Shown: in pieces, positions 1 to 6,222 of the stretch
Position numbering within the stretch: position 1 is the stretch's first letter
Layout of the letters: each line of letters opens with the position of its first letter
NCBI GenBank assembly: GCA_913055195.1
Contig: CAJXJU010000080.1
Coordinates: 1-6,222, forward strand
Source: an uncultured Desulfohalobiaceae bacterium
Lineage (GTDB): Bacteria; Desulfobacterota; Desulfovibrionia; Desulfovibrionales; Desulfonatronovibrionaceae
Direction: 5' to 3'
Length of the DNA: 6,222 nt
The notes under the pieces: generated by a model
Told to the model about the DNA's origin: nothing
The model's database searches: none
Seen by the model: the letters and a program-made list of their open reading frames with translations, nothing else
Translations under genes and position numbers: made by a program

Positions 1-127
1 GCAGACAGCCTACAAAAACGCCCACTGCTAAACCTGAAGCAATGGAATGGGGCGGGGCCTTGATCCTGACTATCCTTAAATACCAGTACTTGAGATATCT
101 TTTTAATTTTACCCACAAACGATTCAA
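1..127 (-). CDS. DUF2062 family membrane protein, N-terminal fragment (runs off the left edge)
   Basis: This is a partial gene: only the first 42 codons and one base lie in the window. The reading begins MNRLWVKLKRYLKYW and continues through a basic stretch (RIVRIKAPP) into PHSIASGLAVGVFVG, then leaves the window. A short basic amphipathic N-terminus, then a [SP]PH-x-IA-x-G-x-A-x-G-V-F-x-G motif entering a hydrophobic segment, is characteristic of the DUF2062 family. These are small predicted inner-membrane proteins of unknown biochemical role, sometimes fused to glycosyltransferases. The start is TTG at 127-125. It is constrained by an in-frame TAG two codons upstream, so no longer N-terminus is possible, and an AGAGG ribosome-binding site sits 7 bases before it. 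The gene lies 47 bp after lon on the same strand, with a possible terminator between. The family call rests on the motif alone, and the rest of the protein cannot be seen. Confidence 0.72.
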   Translation of the reverse strand, partial: MNRLWVKLKRYLKYWYLRIVRIKAPPHSIASGLAVGVFVGCL

Positions 128-134
128 CTTCTAG

Positions 135-139
135 CCTCT
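135..139 (-). promoter_or_regulatory. Ribosome-binding site of the DUF2062 gene
   Basis: AGAGG on the minus strand ends 7 bases before the TTG codon at 127-125 and supports that unusual start. The site lies between short complementary arms, TAGC (140-143) and GCTA (132-135). The arms could form a small 4-bp hairpin with most of the Shine-Dalgarno in its loop, although so short a stem is probably only marginally stable. Confidence 0.55.
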
Positions 140-147
140 GCTATATG

Positions 148-168
148 AAAAAAGAAGTTGCCCCTCTT
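148..168 (-). terminator. Possible intrinsic terminator after lon
   Basis: On the minus strand, starting 6 bases after the lon stop codon, AAGAGG (168-163) can pair with CTTCTT (157-152) around a GGCAA loop. A run of T residues follows directly (151-148, six T in all counting the last two stem bases). The stem is only 6 bp with one G-U pair, so it is weak. It may end or merely attenuate transcription from the tig-clpP-clpX-lon cluster into the DUF2062 gene. Hairpin and U-tract are visible; their function is inferred. Confidence 0.45.
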
Positions 169-174
169 CATAAC

Positions 175-2628
175 TCATTGAGTCTGAGATCTAAATTCCT
201 CTTTGAGTAATTTTTGGGCCAGGGGGAAAATACTCTCCCGGCCACAAAACAAGTGATCTGGGGTCGTGCCAAGCAGGGCATGTGGAAGTACCTCATCCAT
301 ATGCCTTACTTTAATAATCTTAAAACGTTTAAGCACATTGTCAGGCACTTCTTTCAGGTCACGCTCATTATCTTCTGGAATGATGACTTCAGAAATCAAA
401 CCTCGGCGCGCGGCCAAAAGCTTTTCTCTAAGCCCTCCAATAGGCAATACCCGTCCACGCAAAGTAATTTCGCCGGTCATGGCCAGATCGTTACGCACCG
501 GCAAGTTCAAAAGTGCAGAAACAAGACTGGTGGCCAGGGTTATACCTGCTGACGGGCCATCTTTGGGTGTTGCGCCTTCAGGTATATGAACATGGATATC
601 AATTTCCTTGTAAAAATCAGGTTTTAGCCCAAACATCTCTGAGCGAGAGCGGACATAGCTAAAAGCGGCCCTGACACTCTCCTGCATTACTTCGCCAAGC
701 TTTCCGGTAATCTCAATTTTGCCTGTCCCGGGCATAAGTGCCACTTCCACCAGGAGAAGCTCCCCGCCAACTTCAGTCCAGGCCAGACCAGTGGTCACGC
801 CAACCAGCGGAGCCTCTTCCCTCTCACCATGACGCACCTTGGGCACCCCTAAATAACCACTGATATTGGATTTGGTCACCTGAATCTTTTTGTCCAGGTC
901 CTTTGCCTGGAGTAGTTTTTTTGCAACCTTACGACAAATAGAAGCAATTTCTCGCTCCAGATTTCTGACACCTGCTTCTCTGGTATAATGACGAATAATC
1001 TCTAAAATAGCACCATCAGAAATAGTGACATTTTTCTTATTCAGACCATGCCCTTCAAGCTGTTTGGGCCACAAAAAATGTCTGGCTATCTCCTTTTTCT
1101 CCGTCTCCAGATATCCGGGCAGCTTAATTATCTCCATTCTATCCTGCAGGGGCAGAGGTATAGAGTGAAGACTATTGGCCGTTGTTATAAAAAAGATGTT
1201 GGAAAGATCATAATCCAGATCAAGATAATGATCATTAAAGGCATAGTTTTGCTCTGGGTCCAGTACCTCAAGCAAAGCAGCAGAAGGATCCCCACGGAAA
1301 TCAGTACTCATTTTATCAATTTCATCCAGGCAAAAGACAGGATTATTATATTTAACGCGCTTTAAACTCTGGATAATCTTACCTGGTAGCGCGCCCACAT
1401 AAGTGCGACGATGTCCTCTTATTTCTGCCTCGTCGCGTACCCCACCAAGAGATAAACGAACAAACTCCCTTTGCATGGCCCGTGCAACAGACCTGGCCAG
1501 AGAGGTTTTACCCACCCCGGGTGGTCCTACAAGACAAAGAATAGGGCCTTTTGTCCTGTCAACCAGGCTTTGTACTGCCAGGTATTCCAGTATCCTTTCT
1601 TTGGGCTTTATAAGTCCATAATGATCTTCATCTAAAATCTTTTCCGCGCTAACAATATCAATCTCTGTTTTTTGCAGCTCGTTCCAGGGCAGGGCAAGGA
1701 TCCAATCTACATAATTATGTAAAACAGTATATTCAGCCGAATTGGAAGGCATCATGCGCAGTTTCTTTATCTCTTCCAGGGCCTTTTCCCTGGCTGCCTC
1801 TGGCATGTTCTTTTCTTTGACCTTTTTTTCCAGCGCATCCAGTTCAGCCCTGGAGTCTGTTTCCCTGCCCATCTCTTTGTAAATGGCCTTTAACTGCTCA
1901 GAAAGATAATAATCTCTCTGATTCTTTCCCATCTGCTTTTTAATCCTGGTCTTAATTTTACTCTCCAGGGAAAAGACCTCTATTTCTCCCTCCAGATAGG
2001 AATATGCCTTTTCAATGCGCCTGCATGGATTTGTTTCTTCCAGAACCTCTTGTTTCTTCTTGAAATCAATCTTCAAATGAGGCATCAAAGCATCTGCCAG
2101 CGGCCCTGGTTGATGGATTGTGGATATGGACAAAATTGTTTCTCTGGCTATTTTGCCATTGATCCGGCCATATTCTTCAATGGCCTCATGCGTGGCCCGC
2201 ACCAGTGCCTCACCCTCTAAATCATCCATATCTCCTTCAGTATCCAGAAGAGGCCGCGTTAAAACCAGGGGCACAGCGTGTTCAAAATCCACTTTCTCAG
2301 GTTCTATGGTTGCCCTGTATAATCCTTCAAACAATACCTTAATTGTTCCATCCGGGAGTCTGAACATCTGAAGCACCCTGCTCACACAGCCGATAGAATA
2401 AATATCAGCATTCCCGGGCTTTTCAATTTTCGGATTTTTTTGGGCCACTAAAAAAATCTTCTTGTTATGCTCACTCAAGGCTGACTCTATTGCCTTAACA
2501 GACATTTTTCGCCCTACAAACAGGGGGATTATGCTCCCCGGAAACATGACCACTTCTCTAAGGGTCATCAACGGCAACAATAGTTCTTTATGACTATCAT
2601 CCTGACCAATAATATAAATTTTTTCCAT
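175..2628 (-). CDS. lon: ATP-dependent protease La (LonA-type), serine-lysine protease
   Basis: Lon is a cytoplasmic homo-oligomeric AAA+ protease that unfolds and degrades damaged and some regulatory proteins; in this family ATPase and peptidase are on one chain. The predicted protein is 817 residues (E. coli 784). The LON N-terminal substrate-binding domain starts at [14 protein letters not shown] (about 18-31), followed by a charged helical region (about 185-295). The AAA+ module shows Walker A GPPGVGKT (368-375), the pore loop [12 protein letters not shown] (405-416), Walker B CLDEID (433-438), sensor 1 TTAN (482-485) and the sensor-2 region [12 protein letters not shown] (549-560). The protease domain has PKDGPSAG with catalytic Ser693 and [10 protein letters not shown] with catalytic Lys736. 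About 30 residues follow the conserved C-terminal region, ending FRSQTQ; this tail is longer than in E. coli. The ATG at 2628 is chosen over the adjacent in-frame TTG at 2631, which lies only one base from the ribosome-binding site. The start is 8 bp from the end of clpX, which suggests translational coupling. Confidence 0.97.
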   Translation of the reverse strand: MEKIYIIGQDDSHKELLLPLMTLREVVMFPGSIIPLFVGRKMSVKAIESALSEHNKKIFLVAQKNPKIEKPGNADIYSIGCVSRVLQMFRLPDGTIKVLFEGLYRATIEPEKVDFEHAVPLVLTRPLLDTEGDMDDLEGEALVRATHEAIEEYGRINGKIARETILSISTIHQPGPLADALMPHLKIDFKKKQEVLEETNPCRRIEKAYSYLEGEIEVFSLESKIKTRIKKQMGKNQRDYYLSEQLKAIYKEMGRETDSRAELDALEKKVKEKNMPEAAREKALEEIKKLRMMPSNSAEYTVLHNYVDWILALPWNELQKTEIDIVSAEKILDEDHYGLIKPKERILEYLAVQSLVDRTKGPILCLVGPPGVGKTSLARSVARAMQREFVRLSLGGVRDEAEIRGHRRTYVGALPGKIIQSLKRVKYNNPVFCLDEIDKMSTDFRGDPSAALLEVLDPEQNYAFNDHYLDLDYDLSNIFFITTANSLHSIPLPLQDRMEIIKLPGYLETEKKEIARHFLWPKQLEGHGLNKKNVTISDGAILEIIRHYTREAGVRNLEREIASICRKVAKKLLQAKDLDKKIQVTKSNISGYLGVPKVRHGEREEAPLVGVTTGLAWTEVGGELLLVEVALMPGTGKIEITGKLGEVMQESVRAAFSYVRSRSEMFGLKPDFYKEIDIHVHIPEGATPKDGPSAGITLATSLVSALLNLPVRNDLAMTGEITLRGRVLPIGGLREKLLAARRGLISEVIIPEDNERDLKEVPDNVLKRFKIIKVRHMDEVLPHALLGTTPDHLFCGRESIFPLAQKLLKEEFRSQTQ

Positions 2629-2631
2629 CAA

Positions 2632-2638
2632 GCCTCCT
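2632..2638 (-). promoter_or_regulatory. lon ribosome-binding site overlapping the clpX stop codon
   Basis: The minus strand reads TAGGAGGCTTGATG. TAG (2639-2637) is the clpX stop, AGGAGG (2638-2633) is a near-ideal Shine-Dalgarno, and ATG (2628-2626) is the lon start, 4 bases on. The in-frame TTG at 2631-2629 is only one base from AGGAGG, too close to be the preferred start. A ribosome ending on clpX therefore finishes on the lon initiation site, which suggests coupled translation. Confidence 0.8.
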
Positions 2639-3887
2639 ACGCTGATTTAACTTCCTGCTCATAAAACAGTATCGGTTCGAGACTGTTCTCCACAACAGCC
2701 TTATTTATCAGGCATTCTCTCACCCCTTTCATGGAGGGAATTTTATACATAATGTCCAGCATAATTGTTTCCATGACATTTCTTAAGCCCCTGGCGCCTG
2801 TTTTTCTCTCCAATGCCTCCCTGGCAATGGCTTTCAATGAATTTTTAGTAAATTTTAAGCGCACATTGTCAAGCTCAAACATTTTTTTATACTGCTTAAC
2901 CAGAGCGTTTCTTGGCTCAGTCAAAATACGTACCAGATCATCTTCTGAAAGCTCATGCAAAGAGGTGATTACTGGAATACGGCCCACAAATTCCGGGATA
3001 AGGCCAAACTTAATCAGGTCTTCCGGATGAATCTGCTTTAAAAGCTCATCCGCTCCCATTTTCTTTTTATGGCTAATCCTGGCCCCAAACCCCATGGCGC
3101 TTCCCTGCAACCGCTGCTGAACAATAGTTTCCAGTCCAATAAAAGCTCCCCCAACGATAAACAGAATATTGGAGGTATCGAGCCTTATATATTCCTGTTG
3201 CGGATGCTTACGGCCTCCTTTGGGCGGGATATTAGCTTCTGTGCCCTCAATAATCTTTAATAAGGCCTGCTGCACACCTTCACCGGAAACATCTCTGGTA
3301 ATAGAAGGGCTATCAGATTTACGCGCAATCTTATCTATCTCATCTACATAAATAATGCCCTTAGACGCTGCCTCCAGATCATAATCAGCATTTTGAACCA
3401 ATTGAACCAGAATGTTTTCCACATCCTCGCCAACATAACCCGCCTCAGTCAAAGTGGTTGCGTCTGCAATGGCAAAGGGCACATTGAGGACACGGGCCAG
3501 GGTCTGGGCAAGAAGAGTTTTCCCTGAACCAGTCGGCCCGACAAGAAGAATATTGCTTTTGTCCAGTTCCACGTCATCATTTTTAAAGTCAGCATATTGA
3601 ATCCTTTTGTAATGATTATAAACAGCAACGGAAAGAACCTTTTTGGCTTCATCCTGGCCAATGACATAATCATCAAGAGCCCTTTTTATCTCAGCCGGGG
3701 GCAAGATTTCTCCGTTTTCAAAGCCCTCCTTTATATTGTCCTGAGCAATAATTTCATCGCACAGGGCCACACACTCATTGCAAATAAATACGTCAGGACC
3801 GGCAATCAATCGCTCAACTTCATCCTGGCTTTTCCCGCAAAATGAACAACATAAATTATAAAGATAAGGCCTCTTCTCGTTCGCCAT
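2637..3887 (-). CDS. clpX: ClpX, ATP-dependent unfoldase subunit of the ClpXP protease
   Basis: ClpX is a hexameric AAA+ ring that recognises tagged or damaged substrates, unfolds them with ATP and passes them into ClpP. The protein is 416 residues, the usual family length. The N-terminal zinc-binding domain has four cysteines, C14/C17 and C36/C39 (CSFC and CNEC), followed by the linker [19 protein letters not shown]. The AAA+ core shows Walker A GPTGSGKT (117-124), the GYVG pore loop (150-153), Walker B IIYVDEID (178-185) and the RKH loop (226-228). The ClpP-docking loop reads MGF (265-267) where E. coli has IGF. It also has GLIPEFVGR with the arginine finger at R303, and the sensor-2 motif GARGLR (364-369). 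The ATG at 3887 is preceded by GAGGTGA, with GAGG 6 bases upstream. clpX lies 50 bp after clpP and 8 bp before lon on the same strand, consistent with one operon. All diagnostic motifs are intact. Confidence 0.98.
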   Translation of the reverse strand: MANEKRPYLYNLCCSFCGKSQDEVERLIAGPDVFICNECVALCDEIIAQDNIKEGFENGEILPPAEIKRALDDYVIGQDEAKKVLSVAVYNHYKRIQYADFKNDDVELDKSNILLVGPTGSGKTLLAQTLARVLNVPFAIADATTLTEAGYVGEDVENILVQLVQNADYDLEAASKGIIYVDEIDKIARKSDSPSITRDVSGEGVQQALLKIIEGTEANIPPKGGRKHPQQEYIRLDTSNILFIVGGAFIGLETIVQQRLQGSAMGFGARISHKKKMGADELLKQIHPEDLIKFGLIPEFVGRIPVITSLHELSEDDLVRILTEPRNALVKQYKKMFELDNVRLKFTKNSLKAIAREALERKTGARGLRNVMETIMLDIMYKIPSMKGVRECLINKAVVENSLEPILFYEQEVKSA

Positions 3888-3937
3888 AAATCACCTCGTT
3901 AAATTAAAAAATATATGTACATGGTTTATTCTGCCAG

Positions 3938-4549
3938 TTAACCGCTCAGACTCTCTATCTCGGCCCTGGAAGTCAGGACATGATCTATTAATCCATATTC
4001 TCTGGCCTCGCTAGCGCTCATAAAATAATCACGTTCTGTATCCTTTTCCACTTTGGCCAGTTCAGCGCCTGTGTGTTTAGCTAAAATCTCGTTCAGAGCA
4101 GCTTTAAGGCGAATAATCTCTCTGGCCTGAATATCAATATCTGTGGCCTGTCCCTGAAAACCACCCATGGGCTGATGAATCAATATGCGGCTATGTGGCA
4201 GTGAATAACGCATCCCCTTTTTCCCTGCCGCCAGAAGCAGAGCAGCCATGCTCGCTGCCTGGCCCAGACACAACGTAGCTACAGGAGCTGAAATATATTG
4301 CATGGTGTCATAAATGGCCATGCCAGCGGTGACAGAACCACCAGGGGAATTGATATAAAAATTGATTTCCTTTTCTGGATTGTCAGACTCTAAAAACAAC
4401 AGTTGCGCACAGATAAGATTGGCTACATTATCATCTATAGGTGAGCCTAAAATAATAATTCTGTCTTTAAGCAACCTTGAATAAATATCATAAGCCCGTT
4501 CTCCCCTGCCTGTTGTCTCAATGACCATAGGAATATTATAATATGACAT
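3938..4549 (-). CDS. clpP: ClpP, proteolytic subunit of the Clp protease
   Basis: ClpP is a self-compartmentalising serine peptidase: two stacked heptameric rings enclose the active sites, and an ATPase partner such as ClpX feeds in unfolded chains. The protein is 203 residues, typical of the family. The catalytic triad is complete: Ser100 in GQAASMAA, His125 in RILIHQP and Asp174 in TERDYF. The oxyanion-region motif [16 protein letters not shown] (66-81), the [11 protein letters not shown] strand near the N-terminus and the handle-region helix after QPMGG are also typical. The N-terminus ([24 protein letters not shown]) matches canonical ClpP, including the short segment usually processed off. 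The ATG at 4549 has AAGGAG ending 6 bases upstream. It sits between tig and clpX, the standard arrangement that supplies both halves of ClpXP from one locus. Confidence 0.98.
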   Translation of the reverse strand: MSYYNIPMVIETTGRGERAYDIYSRLLKDRIIILGSPIDDNVANLICAQLLFLESDNPEKEINFYINSPGGSVTAGMAIYDTMQYISAPVATLCLGQAASMAALLLAAGKKGMRYSLPHSRILIHQPMGGFQGQATDIDIQAREIIRLKAALNEILAKHTGAELAKVEKDTERDYFMSASEAREYGLIDHVLTSRAEIESLSG

Positions 4550-4657
4550 GATCTACTCCTTTAGGGATATATGTTTGTAGCAAAAAAATCTCTGACTTTA
4601 AAGCTGGTGAAATAAAATCAAGAGGCTGGAAAATATGAGGTATCAGAAGAGGCAAAC

Positions 4658-4682
4658 CCGGGCAGGGCATGACCCCGCCCGG
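4658..4682 (-). other. Strong GC-rich hairpin between tig and clpP
   Basis: On the minus strand CCGGGCGGGG (4682-4673) pairs with CCCTGCCCGG (4667-4658) around a TCATG loop: 10 bp with one G-U pair. It starts 6 bases beyond the end of tig. The G-U pair becomes an A-C mismatch on the other strand, so the fold is better on the transcript sense strand. The downstream sequence is GTTTGCC, without the uninterrupted U-tract of a standard intrinsic terminator. It may be a partial terminator, a pausing or RNA-processing structure, or protection for the tig 3' end. The rest of the 139-bp gap is AT-rich, and I found no convincing promoter in it. Confidence 0.6.
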
Positions 4683-4688
4683 TTGATT

Positions 4689-6032
4689 TTATTCTTCAGA
4701 TTTACTTTCTTCAGAGGGTTCTTCCTCCCGTTCGTCATCAGAGCCAGGCGGTACCAATTTTATTCTGGCATTTTCGTAAATCAAATTCATGGCCTTATCA
4801 GCCAGAACCTTATCTTTTAAAGCAATCATAAGATTGTTTTGCTCATAGAAATTCTTCAAGGCCGCAAAATCCTGTCCGGTAGTGTAAGCTATTTTTTGCA
4901 ACTCAACATCCAATTCTTGAGGCTGCACAGTCAGCCCTTCTTTCTGGGCCACGGCCAATAAAAAAATCTGGGATTTTACAATCTCTTCAGCTTCAGGACG
5001 AAACTCCTCTTGCAGTTCCTCTAAAGTCTTGCCCAGAGATTCAAAATTTTTGCCCTGCCGCTCAAGTTTACCCTTCAGTTCCGCAATCTTTTGCTCAACA
5101 TGGCTTTGTACCAGAGACTCAGGCAATTCAAAATCCACTTTTGCCTTTAACTCATCCAGAAGCTTCTTCTGGGCCACACTCCTGGTTAATTCCTTCCTGG
5201 TAGCCATATAAGACTTTTCAATGGCCTCTCTAAGTTTCTCAATAGATTCGTAGCCACCAGCCTTTTGGGCAAGTTCATCATCTATATCAGGAAGCTTCCG
5301 TTCTTTTATAGTGTGCAAATGAACTTTCATCAGCACTTTCTGGCCGGCCAATTCTTTATTAATGAAGTCTTCCGGCAAAACCACCTCGCCTTCTCCGCTC
5401 TGGCCCGGCTTTAAGCCCATGACGATCTCTTCAAACTCAGGCAAGGCATTACCTTCGCCCAGGGTCATCTGGAAATTCTGGGCCTTAACGCCCTCTATTG
5501 GCTTCCCGTCTTTAAAAGCCTCAAAATCAATAACCACTGCATCGCCTGCTTCTGGATGGCGATCCTCTTCAATAACAATAAACTCGGCCAGCCTTTCTCT
5601 CAAACGCTCAATAACAGCCTCTACCTCTTCCTTCTTTACCTCAACCTCTTCTTCCTCTACTTCCAGCCCCTTATATTCAGGCAGCTCAAATTCAGGAGCC
5701 ACTTCAAAACTAAAGGAATAATTAAACTCCTGGCCCTTGACCAGTTCTTTGGCATCAACATCAATCCTGGACAGAGGAGCCAGCTTCATCTCGCTTAAAA
5801 TCTCATTGATATGCAAATTAATCAAATCAGTAGTGGCTTCATTATAAATCTGCTTCTTAAATCGGCCTTCAATAATTGAGGAGGGCACTTTACCTTTGCG
5901 AAAGCCTTTAATGTCAGCATCCTTGCGGTACAGGGCCACTGTAGCGGCAATGGCAGCATTTACTTCTTCAACTGGCACCTGAACATTTACTTTTCTCTTA
6001 ACTGAGGATAACTCCTCAACTTTATACTCCAT
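4689..6032 (-). CDS. tig: Trigger factor, ribosome-associated chaperone and peptidyl-prolyl isomerase
   Basis: Trigger factor docks near the ribosome exit tunnel, holds emerging chains and catalyses proline isomerisation. From the ATG at 6032 the protein is 447 residues (E. coli 432). The N-terminal ribosome-binding domain contains the signature GFRKGKVP (43-50). An FKBP-type PPIase domain follows at about 155-243 (begins near GDAVVIDFEAFKDGKPIEG). The rest is the helical C-terminal chaperone domain, rich in E, K and L, ending in a very acidic tail (DDEREEEPSEESKSEE). The frame stays open for 34 further codons upstream to an ATG at 6134, but I rejected that start. The extra residues (HPSSLILHP...) are translated from tandem heptamer repeats, they are unlike trigger factor, and the family begins at M-[EQ]-[YV]-x-V-E-E. 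AAAGGAGG precedes the chosen ATG by 11 bases, slightly long. tig is the first gene of the visible cluster. Confidence 0.96.
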   Translation of the reverse strand: MEYKVEELSSVKRKVNVQVPVEEVNAAIAATVALYRKDADIKGFRKGKVPSSIIEGRFKKQIYNEATTDLINLHINEILSEMKLAPLSRIDVDAKELVKGQEFNYSFSFEVAPEFELPEYKGLEVEEEEVEVKKEEVEAVIERLRERLAEFIVIEEDRHPEAGDAVVIDFEAFKDGKPIEGVKAQNFQMTLGEGNALPEFEEIVMGLKPGQSGEGEVVLPEDFINKELAGQKVLMKVHLHTIKERKLPDIDDELAQKAGGYESIEKLREAIEKSYMATRKELTRSVAQKKLLDELKAKVDFELPESLVQSHVEQKIAELKGKLERQGKNFESLGKTLEELQEEFRPEAEEIVKSQIFLLAVAQKEGLTVQPQELDVELQKIAYTTGQDFAALKNFYEQNNLMIALKDKVLADKAMNLIYENARIKLVPPGSDDEREEEPSEESKSEE

Positions 6033-6043
6033 GAAAAATCTAT

Positions 6044-6051
6044 CCTCCTTT
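6044..6051 (-). promoter_or_regulatory. tig ribosome-binding site
   Basis: AAAGGAGG on the minus strand lies 11 bases before the ATG at 6032-6030 and is the only strong Shine-Dalgarno near the conserved trigger factor start, so it helps fix that start. The overlapping TAAAGGA (6052-6046) is exactly complementary to TCCTTTA (6078-6072) in the leader, so the site might be partly hidden in the mRNA. Confidence 0.7.
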
Positions 6052-6074
6052 ATTAGTGATGGTGTCTGGTTTAA

Positions 6075-6102
6075 AGGATGAAGGATGAGGGATGAAGGAT
6101 GA
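6075..6102. repeat. Four tandem 7-bp repeats in the tig leader
   Basis: On the plus strand the units are AGGATGA, AGGATGA, GGGATGA and AGGATGA, in perfect register with one substitution. On the tig sense strand they read as TCATCC(T/C). The array lies about 43-70 bases upstream of the tig ATG, so it is in the leader if transcription starts further upstream. Read through in the tig frame it yields the spurious HPSSLILHP peptide. It is a short tandem repeat, possibly one of many intergenic copies in the genome. Confidence 0.85.
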
Positions 6103-6172
6103 AATTCTTCTTTGTCATGCAAAAAGTTACGCAAAATTTAAAAAACTTTCTTACGCCCATTTAATCCACTCA

Positions 6173-6200
6173 CTCAACTTTCGGAGTTCCGAAAGTTGAG
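6173..6200. repeat. Perfect 13-bp inverted repeat upstream of tig
   Basis: CTCAACTTTCGGA (6173-6185) and TCCGAAAGTTGAG (6188-6200) are exact reverse complements separated by only GT. As RNA this would be a 12-bp stem with a 4-base loop. There is no T-run on either side in either direction, so it is not a normal intrinsic terminator. It could be an operator, a terminator of another kind for an upstream gene, or part of an intergenic repeat element. It lies about 140 bp upstream of the tig start. Confidence 0.8.
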
Positions 6201-6202
6201 AA

Positions 6203-6222
6203 ATTCGAAATCCGAATATCGA
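6203..6222. repeat. Start of a degenerate 7-bp repeat tract at the right edge
   Basis: On the plus strand three successive heptads read ATTCGAA, ATCCGAA and TATCGA, the last cut by the window edge; the consensus is roughly WTYCGAA. The tract directly follows the 13-bp inverted repeat, whose arms also contain TTTCGGA and TCCGAAA, so both may belong to one intergenic repeat element extending beyond the window. Only 20 bases can be seen. Confidence 0.5.

Noticed and set aside
1048..1365. A plus-strand open frame of 105 codons opposite lon
   Set aside because: It is antisense to the Lon ATPase domain, with no recognisable motif; a shadow of the real gene. The other plus-strand frames opposite lon, clpX and tig were rejected for the same reason.
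3085..3093. MGF in place of IGF in the ClpX loop that docks on ClpP
   Set aside because: A hydrophobic residue followed by GF fits the known [LIVM]GF pattern of this loop, so ClpP docking is expected to be normal.
3888..3937. ATGTACAT palindrome followed by a T-run in the clpP-clpX gap, as a possible terminator
   Set aside because: The 8-bp palindrome has no room for a loop, so it cannot form a useful RNA hairpin; the gap looks like an ordinary AT-rich operon spacer.
4550..4640. Promoter or heat-shock promoter for clpP
   Set aside because: AT-rich patches such as CATATA occur, but none has a matching -35 at normal spacing, no sigma-32-like pair (CTTGAA and CCCCAT) was found, and there is no CIRCE (TTAGCACTC) sequence.
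5362..5721. A plus-strand open frame of 119 codons opposite tig
   Set aside because: It is serine/threonine-rich low-complexity translation of the antisense of an acidic, lysine-rich coding region. It matches no family I recognise and lies wholly within tig.
6033..6134. A 34-codon N-terminal extension of trigger factor starting at the ATG at 6134
   Set aside because: Its sequence comes largely from tandem heptamer repeats, it has no resemblance to trigger factor, and a ribosome-binding site lies just upstream of the conserved start at 6032.
6103..6172. Promoter for tig upstream of the heptamer array
   Set aside because: TTGCGT, TTGCAT and TTGAGT could be weak -35 boxes, but none is followed by a credible -10 box at 16-18 bases. 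The promoter may use another sigma factor or lie outside the window.

Overview
This window is a compact, all-minus-strand proteostasis cluster. Read in the direction of transcription (right to left) it holds tig (trigger factor), clpP, clpX and lon. The first codons of a further gene, encoding a DUF2062-family membrane protein, run off the left edge. The gene order tig-clpP-clpX-lon is widespread in bacteria and is known in Desulfovibrio-type sulfate reducers. The ClpX N-terminus (CCSFCGKSQ...[15 protein letters not shown]) and the AT-leaning codon use suggest a Deltaproteobacterium/Desulfobacterota, perhaps Desulfovibrionales. That placement is an inference from family resemblance, not from a search.

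Layout, right to left. At 6203-6222 there is a run of 7-bp repeats cut by the window edge. At 6173-6200 lies a perfect 13-bp inverted repeat, and at 6075-6102 four tandem heptamers sit in the tig leader. tig follows at 6032-4689; its real start is the ATG at 6032, not the longer open frame that begins at 6134. The 139-bp tig-clpP gap contains a strong GC-rich hairpin (4658-4682). clpP (4549-3938), a 50-bp gap and clpX (3887-2637) come next. lon (2628-175) is coupled tightly to clpX: the clpX stop codon runs into the lon Shine-Dalgarno sequence. A modest hairpin with a U-tract (148-168) separates lon from the DUF2062 gene (127 to beyond 1), which begins with TTG.

The genes work together in protein quality control. 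Trigger factor receives nascent chains at the ribosome exit tunnel. ClpX unfolds tagged or damaged proteins and feeds them to the ClpP chamber. Lon is an independent, single-chain ATP-dependent protease. All four full genes are intact, with the expected catalytic and nucleotide-binding residues. I see no mobile element, RNA gene, CRISPR array or unfamiliar gene system. What deserves a second look is in the non-coding DNA: the repeat and palindrome block upstream of tig, possible pairing in the tig leader, and the tig-clpP hairpin.
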